Origin: Chara braunii
Taxonomy: Eukaryota > Streptophyta > Charophyceae > Charales > Characeae
Reading direction: 5' to 3'
DNA: 57,660 bases
Assembly: GCA_003427395.1 (NCBI GenBank)
Contig: BFEA01000479.1
Span: 974,558-1,032,217, forward strand
The translations under genes and the position numbers were made by a program. The notes beneath the pieces were generated by a model. The model did no database searches and had not been told where the DNA came from. It saw nothing but the letters and a program-made list of their open reading frames with translations. Shown one piece after another: positions 21,701 through 30,238 of the stretch; within the stretch, counting starts at the first letter, position 1; every line of letters starts with the position of its first letter.

Positions 21701-22965
21701 CTGGGTCCGCATCCTCAGGAAAGGCCCTGAAATCAAACCCAACGACTGGGTGGCCTTCACCGACAGCAATCACGAAATAGGTAATGTCTTGGAAGTTGAG
21801 GCAAATGGTGATATTTTAACCTCCGTTTTCATCCTTAAAGAAGACAATAGAGCAATTCTCCATCCAGAGGAGAAAATCAGATGGGTTACTAAGAATTAAA
21901 TTTTCAGAATTAGAGTATTACAGATTGGGATTGAATGACTGACCTTCAGACCCAGAACCCCCATATCGCACCTAGCAATGGACCCAACTATATGGAAGTG
22001 CGGGTCGCAACTAAAAAAAAACAGAAATTATACCAGATCCCTCCACACTTTGTCAGTCAAATCAGCATACAGAATGCTGCATCCAACAATCAACCTCAGG
22101 GAGAGAGAATCTGACAGCTGGATGAGACATTTAAATTTGAGCATGAATGACCTGAAAAACATTAAATGGTTTCGCAGCAAAAACTTTTAAGCCAATCAAA
22201 ATAACATCCCTACAATGGCAGATTGAACACAGATGCCTCCCGACAAATGATTGGTTAATAAACAGAACGTCATAGGACAATAACAATCACACCCAACCCT
22301 GGTGCAAGCTATGCAATACTGCTTATCCAAGTAGAAAGATTCCGGGGACAATTGGACACATTTTTCGTCAATGCCCAGGTTCAATTTTGCTTTGGAGATG
22401 GTGGGACAGAATCTGGAATAATTTGGAGACAAAGACTCAGTGGCCATGGGGCTGGAAACCCCTCTTACTGGAAGCATGGAAGGATGTCCCATTTGACGAA
22501 TTTACTCATAATTTATTTATTCTTAGTAGGAGGGCAGTTTTATGGGTCATTTGGAGGAGAAGATGTATCTACGAATGGGAAGGAGTCAGGATGGATGACC
22601 TGGAATTCACCGAAACCATTAAAGAACAAATTCAAACAGGCATCCTGCATCAATGGGAACTCACAAAGGAGAAAATCCATTTTTTATCAAACAAAAAGGA
22701 AATTTCTCAGCAAATACAACAGTTCAATTTGGTCTAGCTTGGTGGGAAACAGGGGGGAAGGGTTGGAAAGGTAGTATGGGAAGGAGCTATTGAGGCGGAA
22801 GATGGGATCATCAAAAGAAATTACAGGGTTATGTTTAAAGACTGGTGTTCAACTGACTCCTCAATTCCCTTGAGACCCCTCTCAGATTTTCCTGACCCGT
22901 TCCCACCTCCCCCCAGTGTGGTTGTCCCCAATTCTTGGTTTGGAATCGGAGATGATATGTGAATA
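18770..22965 (+). pseudogene. LINE family A, ORF2 (endonuclease-reverse transcriptase), disrupted
   Basis: ORF2 nicks target DNA and reverse-transcribes the element RNA. The APE-type endonuclease begins at DLDLKSLNVNGLAG (about 18790) and has VLNVYGPND and AGDFNAAQD (18890-19010). RT blocks follow: KTPGIDGFPKEFWES (about 19995), IFIDFEKAYD (20370), QGNPLTPFLF (20548), the active-site box as FTDDLSLML (20690; usually FADD) and VKVLGINLS (20886). The zinc-binding tail has HRCLPTNDWLI (22230) and WCKLCN..YPSRK...HIFRQCPG near 22300-22385. Only about 90 bp separates NVNGL from NVYGPN, so some 60 or more endonuclease residues, including the catalytic Glu region, are deleted. Several stops and shifts interrupt the rest (for example after FEKAYD). 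Confidence 0.85.
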
Positions 22966-23009
22966 GGATAACTACTGCTAGAGCGATCTATGTTGTGTTC
23001 TCAAAGGGC

Positions 23010-23051
23010 GGATCAACCTTTTTTTTTTTTTTTTTTTTNTTTTTTTTTGAA
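23010..23051 (+). repeat. Poly(T) tract containing an N
   Basis: About 30 T residues with N at 23039. It lies just beyond the last recognisable LINE codons. In this orientation it is not the poly(A) tail of the plus-strand LINE. It may be the tail of a minus-strand element, for which the stem-1-like text at 23147-23173 (minus) is a candidate. Confidence 0.6.
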
Positions 23052-23146
23052 GAATAGGGGCCCAGTGCCCAAGGCTGATATTATCAACAAGGAATGTTTT
23101 GAGGCCGGGGTCCTCACAGTCTACCCGGAGTAACTGAATCCAAAAG

Positions 23147-23173
23147 TTGCTGAGAACCGGGCTCAACATCCCT
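23147..23173 (-). repeat. Diverged DSL stem 1 next to poly(A)
   Basis: The minus strand reads GATGTTGAGCCCGGTTCTCAGC. Compared with GCTGGA/TCCAGC, several stem positions have changed, yet all six pairs can still form with one U-G wobble (GUUGAG/CUCAGC). About 95 bp downstream on the minus strand is poly(A) (the T run at 23010-23051), the same arrangement as the copy at 12.2 kb. Confidence 0.4.
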
Positions 23174-23656
23174 CATGTGTTGATGGAAATGATCATGATA
23201 CTACTGGTAATGATTATGAATTTATGAAAGACTATGTCAGCTATTCTAGACTCCTGAACCTAAGATAACTCCTAGCCATCCTTGCACCGAGGGATACTTA
23301 CTCAAGAACAGTACCAACCAGACCAACGTCACCCATAGCTGATCTCTTCTCGCCACTAAGTAGCCCCCCCCAGTTGACCACTGAATTGCCTTCCTCCCTC
23401 GGCAAAACCCATATCTCTCTACAAGACCTCGTACTCCTGCAAATTGCAGGTTACAGGGCAACGCCCCAGCTCCGGCCAGCGTCGTTCTGGCATCGGCAAA
23501 ACAGGGGCACAAAACAGAACAGCTCTGTGGATGTCGATCCGAGTGTGACCCTCTCTGAACTCCTATACCCCGGATGTAAGTAAAAACTAAGGGTTACCCT
23601 TTTTTTTTTTTTACTAGGAAAATCTAATTAGAACTACGTTTTTTTGTTTGAATTAG

Positions 23657-23968
23657 GACTTCAACTTTCCATCTCCCTTCGACGAGCCGACCTCCTCCAC
23701 CACATAGTTCGAAGGGGGAGAAGAAAGTAATCCGTTCAGAAACAAATTCTGAACAAGTCTGAGAACAATTAGCTTTCTGCCTGCTATGCCTAGCAACCCC
23801 CTGCTCTTCCTCATCTCCCAACGAGCCGACCTCCTCCACCACATAGTTCGGAAGATAAGAAACAGCAGACAATCAACCTCTCCAAAACCCATATGGTTAA
23901 GAATGGACTTCAATTTTCCATCTCCTTTCGACGAACCGACCTCCTCCACCACATAGTTCAAAGAGAGA
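23657..23968 (-). repeat. Three copies of a 40-60-bp repeat
   Basis: CGA.CCGACCTCCTCCACC followed by ACATAGTTC occurs at about 23682-23714, 23820-23852 and 23932-23962. Copies one and three also share GGACTTCAA.TTTCCATCTC upstream. On the minus strand all three read NYVVEEVGS, some followed by SKGDGKLKS, in shifting frames. The conserved text is interspersed with unique sequence. Confidence 0.7.
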
Positions 23969-24049
23969 GAAGATAATTGGAGTCCAATCAAGGAATTGAG
24001 AAAATGTCATCAGATCTTTTTTGACGACGCCGTAAAAAGGATACGCTTC

Positions 24050-24740
24050 CATTGGTCACAACTCAAACCAATCCCTACCCACTATACCTTGTCTCATGCT
24101 GCCTCCACTGAGGGAAATCCCTCGGCCCCAACATAAAACAGATCCCCTCCCCTCCCACCACCACCTCCGCAACGGCAACCAATCCCCTCCGAGAGGCCGC
24201 CTTTGCACCACCCCTTGTCCCTATCTACCCCCGCTGGGGTTGAAGGCGACCAACTCTCCAACCCCGGCCCCAGACTCAGACAATCCCCAATCTGCCCTAC
24301 TCCCAATAGGGCTACTGCCTCCCACCATGCAACACCCCTGTAGAATAAGGCTCCCCTATAACAGACCCCAGGGTTAATTTTTTGGGGACAGATAACTAGT
24401 AGTCTATACCCACAACTGGCCAGCCCTATCTCTCCTTCCCCTAGCTTACCCAAGGCCAGGTGGAGCCCAGGCTAACATTCCTACCGTCCTTCCCCTGGCG
24501 TGTCCCCTAACTTAGGCCAGGTGGATCTCAGACCTGCCGTGGGTAACTACCGTATATCTGTACCCTGGAGTCTCAAAAAGCCCCCTGCCTACCAAAGTTC
24601 CAGCCATAACCTCCGAAGTCCAATCCCCTCTACATCGTCTGCAAAAACTCATGAAAAAAATGAAACAAAGGGGGAACATGCAGGGCAAAACCCAGTGGCG
24701 AAATTGCTAAACAATCCCAACATGAAAACGTTGTGTCTGA
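24050..24740. other. No gene recognised; C-rich unassigned sequence
   Basis: The sequence is C/A-rich on plus (CCTCCCACCACCACCTCC and similar). Open frames in several registers show proline-rich text without a known domain. A CCTGG/CCAGG-rich stretch is seen near 24420-24560. It could be the decayed 5' part of an ORF1-like gene leading into the pentapeptide repeat, but I cannot show this. Confidence 0.3.
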
Positions 24741-24760
24741 AATTTTTGCTACAAATAGTC

Positions 24761-24880
24761 GTAATCAAGAAGTAAGCAATCAAGAAATAGGTGATCGAGA
24801 TATAGGTAGTCGGGATATAGGTAATCAAGATATAGGTAATCTAGATGTAGGTAATCAAGATATAGCTAATCAGGATGTAA
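24761..24880 (+). repeat. 15-bp minisatellite encoding NQDIG pentapeptides
   Basis: Eight exact-length units of consensus GTAATCAAGATATAG. In one frame they read NQEVS, NQEIG, DRDIG, SRDIG, NQDIG, NLDVG, NQDIA, NQDVN with no stop, preceded by SEIFATNSR and ending about ten codons later at TAG. Units keep the codon register and vary at synonymous and conservative sites, which hints at past protein coding. The open frame is short and has no recognised start. Confidence 0.75.
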
Positions 24881-24949
24881 ATATTTATGATTATTGGATA
24901 ATCGGGTAGCCGAAAACGGTATCCTGAGACTAAAAGGTTTTCAGATTGA

Positions 24950-25170
24950 TATTAATATTGATGATGGTAGTGATAATGATCGAAATGATATCGATGATTA
25001 TTTGAGTGAATCGGCAGCCTAAAGATAGTGGTGGCGATCAACATCGCCGACAAATGGTAGCTGTGAGGATGATAGTGGTGATGATCGTGATACAACAGAT
25101 GATATCTATGAGGATAACACTGCTGATGATCGTGATACTACAGATGGTGAAAATCACTATAGTAATGACT
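24950..25170 (+). repeat. GAT-rich degenerate repeats (Asp-rich when translated)
   Basis: GATGATCGTGATAC.ACAGATG occurs at about 25079 and 25124 (45-bp spacing), within a longer GAT/GAAT-rich tract. One frame gives DDGSDNDRNDIDDYLSESAA and DDRDTTDD repeats. It follows the NQDIG minisatellite, so the two may be one decayed acidic repeat protein. Confidence 0.45.
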
Positions 25171-25210
25171 AAACCCCATCGTCCACACCGCCCGACATAC
25201 TCGAATTTCA

Positions 25211-25333
25211 TGGCGCACCCTGAATCTTCGATATCTCATGATCCACTGGACCGTTTGATCTGAAATTTGGACCACTTCAGCTCCTCGACATAGACCACCG
25301 GTGGTCCAATTTTCAGGTCAGGGTGCGCGCCCA
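25211..25333. repeat. Short inverted-repeat element
   Basis: GGCGCACCCTGA at 25212-25223 is mirrored by TCAGGGTGCGCGCC near 25317-25330. Inside are smaller palindromes (ACCACCGGTGGT; GATCCACTGGACCG with GGACCAC). It is about 120 bp long and followed by CGCGCGCG-rich DNA. No target duplication is obvious. Confidence 0.4.
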
Positions 25334-26385
25334 ATCGCGCGCAATCGTCGAGCGCGCGCGCGCTGTTTTCCTTGCTGCGTGTAGTTTTCCAGCGCGCGCT
25401 GTATGATAAGGATGATGATATTGCTAATAACGTGCTCCTGTGATGATGCACTGGTGATGATAATAATAGGGATAGAACAACGCCCCTAAAATAGTAAAAC
25501 GTTGATGAGGGCAACACTGGTGACGATGCCAACGAGCGGCTGCAATAGTGATGATGGTAAAGACCACAGCCCCAACATGACGGTGCTGCCACGTACCTTG
25601 TTTCTAATACCAGTGACGAGATGTTGCTAACAAGCTGCACGCGAGTCCTGTTACCGCCTTGATGATGATGAAGAGCAGCACCCTGATGGCGATGACGAAC
25701 ATCCCTGATGATGATAACAAAACCTTTACCATGGTGACGAGCCTCCCTGGTGCCGATGGACGAGGACACAGATGATGACAGGTAGCTACTCCACTCGCAC
25801 TTCGGGTCACGCAAGGCTCACTCCGCTGAACTCCACAGGCATCCCCAGAGACGACACCTCACAGGCTCTATGCCACGGGCTAAAATGCAGCAGCAATGGA
25901 GTGTGAACGCGGAACTCCCAGAAAGCCCCCGGGAGTCGGTCTATTCTCCCTATCAACCTGTGATACGGTATAGACAAGCACCTTCGCTCCCCGCGCATGT
26001 GCAAAACGCCTAGTAAGCAGCTACCCTAAGCTCGATACCCAGCCCAGCAACTCCTCCGTTACCCCACCATCTCTTCTGTCTCGCCATCGCCATGCACCAC
26101 TTCGTCCGATTGAGCGCGCCAGAACCGCCTCACTCCGCTGCCGTGGTTGGTGCCGGGGCGCAGCGCTCCCGGTAGCGCTGCGCCCCCGGAACTTCATGGT
26201 AGAAGGACTCACGGAACTTTTTCGGCTACTAGCTGAACCTACCATCAGCCTGATGGGCACAAGATAAGCAATACAAACACAGATCGAAGAAGAGTCACTG
26301 TTATGATCAAAGTCAGTAGTTTCTCATCAGTACCAGAGCTTACGAGTTCAATCTGGCGCCACTCTATTGAGGGTGAAGAGGTACA

Positions 26386-26415
26386 GGGGACGTTGGGCCT
26401 GGTTCCCAGCAAGTG
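26386..26415 (+). repeat. DSL stem 1, partial copy
   Basis: GGGACGTTGGGCCTGGTTCC then CAGCAAGTG. The stem pairs as GTTGGG/CCCAGC with a T-G wobble. The second stem-loop is missing. Confidence 0.5.
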
Positions 26416-26445
26416 TTCACTTTTCAATCTTTGTATTGCAACACT

Positions 26446-26501
26446 AGGGACGCTGGACCCGTTTTCCAACAGGTGCAGCTCCCCACCAATAGTCTGGAGC
26501 C
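26446..26501 (+). repeat. DSL element, both stem-loops
   Basis: GGGACGCTGGACCCGTTTTC then CAACAGGTGCAGCTCCCC and ACCAATAGTCTGGAGCC. Stem 1 has one mismatch (TCCAAC instead of TCCAGC); stem 2 (GCTCC/GGAGC) is intact. No poly(A) follows directly. Confidence 0.6.
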
Positions 26502-26697
26502 CCCAGTGTGTCAGGTAGGAGTGTATGCTCTTATCATCACTCCAATCTGATACCACGGGTTTCTGTTAAAAAAAAAAGAAAAAAAAGTGGTCTTCATATT
26601 CATACTCCTCACACACAGCCAACAAACCAACAAACAAACAATCGAACTCATACCTTGATAGCCTTGATAAACTTGATAACCTTGATAAATCTTTGTA

Positions 26698-26806
26698 GGG
26701 ACGCTGGACCCGATTTCCAGCAGGTGCAACTCCCCACCAATAGATGGAGCCCTCCCCACCAATAGATGGAGCCCTCCCCACCAATAGATGGAGCCTTTGT
26801 TTGGTC

Positions 26807-26835
<29 letters not shown>
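26698..26835 (+). repeat. DSL element with triplicated stem 2 and poly(A) tail
   Basis: GGGACGCTGGACCCGATTTCC then AGCAGGTGCAA is followed by three head-to-tail copies of the 22-bp stem-2 unit CTCCCCACCAATAGATGGAG, then CCTTTGTTTGGTC and about 27 A residues. The triplication lies exactly at the end of the element and before the tail, so slippage there during reverse transcription is plausible. Upstream TTGATAA repeats (26655-26692) may belong to the element. Confidence 0.7.
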
Positions 26836-26839
<4 letters not shown>

Positions 26840-27200
26840 GCAACCATCCCATTAATCCGCCCTGGACAACGTCAGCATACAATATTATGCTGAAATGTTT
26901 GAAACAAGCTAAACGAACGACTCCAAGACAGTGGTATAATCATTCAATATCCACTTTAACCAGAAGAAGAGGGGAGAAGTTGGACAGATGAAATTCTCCA
27001 ACACCATAGTAGGTTAAGCGTTTTATAATTTTTATTCCCTTTTCTCCTGTGATGTAAAAATGTCCCTATGTGAAATGGAACAAACCTTTCGTTGCACAAG
27101 AAAGGTGTACAACTTGGCCCGAATTCTTCCGAGCTCGAACTCAGAAGAACTTTCCCACAGCCATCGACCACTATAGTACCACCACCATCTACCGACTACC

Positions 27201-27304
27201 ATCTTCACCCGAATAGAACGCCTGGTCATTATAGCTGTATTTGGCACAACTTTCGGTCCAGATGCAGCGATAATGACCAGGCATTCTATTCGGGTGAAGA
27301 CGAT
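27201..27304. repeat. 104-bp foldback element
   Basis: Left arm ATCTTCACCCGAATAGAACG then CCTGGTCATTAT; right arm ATAATGACCAGGCATTCTAT then TCGGGTGAAGACGAT. The arms are about 33 bp with two mismatches around a 37-bp centre. It is typical of a tiny foldback or MITE-like insertion. No flanking duplication is certain. No coding content. Confidence 0.65.
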
Positions 27305-27631
27305 AGCCAGCCTACGCTCTTGCTCGTCTGACCCAACCTAGTCAATGCAGCATGCACGGCCTGATGGCACTGTCAGTTCACTCAGTCCACCAGCAGCCAC
27401 ATTGAGACTGCTCGGCACCAGCACATGCAACCCACTACTCAACATTGTGTTTCGGATCAGCGTGAAAAAGAAAACGAAAAATGTGTGAAGCTCCACCGAG
27501 GTGAGTGAGCAGGTCATCGCGAAAGCAAGACCGAAGTGGGAAGGAGAAAATCAGCAATGGAGTGGAAGGACATCTTCAAGGAGCAAAGGAATGGCGGGAA
27601 AGCCGACCGACAAGAACTTGAAGGTCAGCTT

Positions 27632-27674
27632 AAGGTGTGGCACTTAGCCTACTGACTGGTCAGAGTGCCACACC
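27632..27674. repeat. Hairpin GGTGTGGCACT...AGTGCCACACC
   Basis: Eleven-base perfect inverted arms lie around a spacer of about 20 bases. The text after the left arm (GGCACTTAGCCTACTG) resembles GGCATTTAGCTTACTG at about 27998, so 27.60-27.68 and 27.98-28.06 kb may be related repeats. Confidence 0.5.
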
Positions 27675-28181
27675 TTTCTCTGGGACCACCACTGATGAGG
27701 CCCGAGACATGCTAAGTGCCACTTGGTGTAGTGTGCGTCCTCCCCATGCTCACTCAAAGAAAGCAATTCCGACTTGCATTACAGGGAGCATTAGCAAGAA
27801 CTTCAAGGTCAGTTTAAAGCACCAGTACACCACACATCGGCCCGCGGGTGTCAGCACGAAACCCGCACCACCACTTCGGAGGCCGCCGATTTTTTTTTTT
27901 CAACGGCGTCCCACGCAGCGCGGCCCCTCCGAGTTTCGCTTGTGGCGACAAAAACTTTCTGCAAGGCTGGGGGGGCGTGTACATGCGGTTTAAGATGCGG
28001 CATTTAGCTTACTGGTCTTGTTTTCCCCTCTTTTCCTGGTCACTCACTCTGACCTGATAGTGAGAGTGCTACCCATGAATGCTCCTTCAAAGGAAGAATT
28101 CCCGACCGTTCTCCGTACCCGGTATATACAGTCTGAAAAGAGAGAGAACTTACTGTTCATCCCAAAAAGGAAAATTTACTA

Positions 28182-28252
28182 AGGCTCACCTGGTCGAGCA
28201 CATAAGTGGTATTCAGGAGGTTTGTGGGTTCGATTTCCCACATCGTCTGTCG
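28182..28252 (+). repeat. tRNA-like SINE head or tRNA relic
   Basis: GGCTCACCTGGTCGAGCAC has a perfect D-arm (GCTC/GAGC) and box A-like text. GTGGGTTCGATTTCCCAC is a T-arm with box B GGTTCGATTTC but an eight-base loop, one too many. The region between has no anticodon stem and the flanks do not pair as an acceptor stem. This is a pol III promoter-bearing relic (SINE or tRNA pseudogene), not a tRNA gene. It is unlike the SINE copies at 8.5 and 10.7 kb. Confidence 0.6.
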
Positions 28253-28435
28253 TCCATTTCGTTATCGCGCCCCCCCTGTGATATGCCTTCGGGTTCACCA
28301 GTGTAGAGAATTGGCTTGGGCCTCCTGGCTGGTTGTGGAAGGGTCTGGCTCGCCCTTTTCGGCTCGCACCAGGTGTTAGGAGCCGGGGTACTGCTCCCCC
28401 GGTATAGAGCGGAGGCTGGGAACTGTTAGGGAGTG

Positions 28436-28644
28436 TTAAACCACCAGTACTTGGCCCAGCTATTGGTCGCGGGCGATTCCCGTTAACGCGCCGGTAGTTG
28501 CGGGCTTCGGGGCACCGAACCGCAATGGCTGAAAGCGCCAGCCAAAATCAAAACGAAACGGTGCCCCGACAGCTCGGCAAAACTTGGCGCGCAGGGGGTA
28601 TCCCGGCTCGACATCAATAGCTGGGCCAAGTACTGGTGGTTTAA
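28436..28644. mobile_element. Complete TTAA-flanked MITE with 25-bp perfect terminal inverted repeats
   Basis: The left end ACCACCAGTACTTGGCCCAG then CTATT (28440-28464) is exactly the inverse of the right end (28616-28640). TTAA flanks both sides (28436-28439 and 28641-28644), consistent with the TTAA target duplication of piggyBac-type transposition. The element is 201 bp and non-coding. Its interior is GC-rich (GGTGCCCCG and its inverse CGGGGCACC form a further internal inverted pair). Copies at 9062-9658 and 9738-9890 share the ends. It is the best-preserved member here. Confidence 0.75.
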
Positions 28645-28779
28645 CCGTTTAACCCATAACTGCAACCAATTATAGAACTGGCCTAACATATCAGGATAGG
28701 TAATGTGAGTCAAAAAAAAGAAGGAAAATTATACTAAGGAGATGGGACCCTGAAATCTGGCCTCAGCTGTGAAAAGTAA

Positions 28780-29455
28780 TGAAACTGGTGCTGCATGCTA
28801 AGTCACCCATCACAGTGTACCCCACCTGGAGAATCCCAGAAACCATAGAGCATATATTACTCCAATGCCCCGATGCGCTATGGCTCTGGCGGTGGTGGGA
28901 ACTGATGCGGCGCCAACTCTGTACATCCCACCCATGGTCGTGGGATTGGTGAGCTCTCCTCTGTGAAACCTGGCACCCAGATCAGCCCACCTCCTTCACA
29001 CTAAATCTCCTTAAAGCTGGACGTAGAGCTATCCCTTTCAGCCCTCTGGTGGCGACGCTGCACTAATGATACGGGGCAGATACGCCTAGATGCACCTGAT
29101 TTATGGAGACAATCAAACAGCAGATTCAAAGTCCAAACAGACATTGCAACACAATGGAATGGAGTGAAGGAACACATTGCTTACCTTCACTGCAAAACTG
29201 AGATTCAGCAAAACCTACATCAGTTTAGTAACCGCTGTCTTGGGAGTCCCAACGGTGGAAAATTTGGGATGATACAGTGGGAATTTGGGACCCCAAGGGG
29301 ACCTTCTTAGAGATTATCATCTGTTTTTTCATGACTGGTCCAAAGTGGACCTATCCATCCCGCTCAGACCCCTCTCGGATTCCCCCGGCCCATTTGAAAT
29401 TCCTCCCCCCTCCCAAAGTCCGGTAGAATCGGGTTGGTTTGGTCTAGACTTAGCC
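28780..29455 (+). pseudogene. Family-A LINE ORF2 3' end fragment
   Basis: The translation shows TWRIPETIEHILLQCPDALW then LWRWWELMRRQL, the zinc-knuckle tail of family-A ORF2 (compare SETIEHIFLQCPGAVWLYRW in the copy at 39.3 kb). Further on are weak matches to the terminal block (FMTGPKWTYPSR, equal to HEWTKIDPTIPLR in the other copy by position). Multiple stops and shifts are present. It lies upstream of a plus-strand endonuclease fragment, so order within the element is not collinear. Confidence 0.65.
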
Positions 29456-29582
29456 CCAGGTTCTGCAGGCCGGGGTTTAGGGTTTTGGAATTCAATTCAA
29501 TTCAATACTTGGAGAATTCAAGCGTATCGTATAGTATATATAGGCCTGGCCGTACACATCGTATGCTGCACCTGCAAAAGAT

Positions 29583-29900
29583 AGAGCGTCGGTAGGAGTT
29601 GCAATCTGGCTCCCGCCGACCTCAAAGCTCACACCGCTTGCGGTTGAGTACGATCATCTACACGGCAGATGGGTTTGTCTAAAACTGCAGTTCGAAAACG
29701 AGGACTTTTATCTGGTTAGCGTGTATGCTCCCAACAATCTAATAGCCAGGGTAGAATTTTGGCTCACCCTCCATGACCTCCTGCCCGAAGATGCTCCTAT
29801 TATACTAGCAGGAGATTTCAATACCACATCGGACCCGGTGATGGACCGTAGATCGACGAGCAAACACCAGGACTTATTTTCATTTGCGGGCACCTGAGCA
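29583..29900 (+). pseudogene. LINE endonuclease middle fragment
   Basis: One open frame gives RASVGVAIWLPP, HGRWVCLKLQFENEDFYLVS, VYAPNNLIARVEFWLTLHDL and AGDFNTTSDPVMDRRSTSKH. These are the central motifs of an APE-type LINE endonuclease (VYAPN and GDFN boxes, DRRST). The N-terminal motif (SLNVNGL) is missing on this strand but is found on the opposite strand immediately to the right. Confidence 0.75.
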
Positions 29901-29904
29901 TATT

Positions 29905-30045
29905 CCATATGGCATCTTTTTTCGATGTCGTTGCCTGAATGAGCCCGTTGACATTTAGTGACCGGATATCAATATCCGCCTGCTCTAATTTCGTTGCCCA
30001 CTGAGGCTTCCTCCTAATAGGAGGGAAAACTGTAGGAGGCGGGGG
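29905..30045 (-). pseudogene. LINE endonuclease N-terminus (minus strand)
   Basis: Reading leftwards, KPQWATKLEQADIDIRSLNV then NGLIQATTSKKDAIWNMLR is the start of the endonuclease, downstream of the ORF1 ending at 30239. The match stops close to 29905, where the plus-strand fragment 29583-29900 begins. Together they cover complementary, non-overlapping parts of one endonuclease in opposite orientations. Confidence 0.65.
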
Positions 30046-30238
30046 GCACTGGGGTGGGTTGGGGATGGGAGAGGGGTGGGGGGTCGTGGATGGGTGGGTA
30101 AGGCAGGCGGCGGGTGAGTGGGGGGGGGACGGTAGGCGTTGTGGGTTGCGTGGTGGTGCCAGGGTCCGATGGATGTCTGCTTGGGTCCATGGTCTATACT
30201 ATTCTATCTATACCAGCGATAGGAGAGTGTCAGTCATC

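Noticed and set aside
28182-28252. Functional tRNA gene.
   Set aside because: No acceptor stem or anticodon stem, and an eight-base T-loop.
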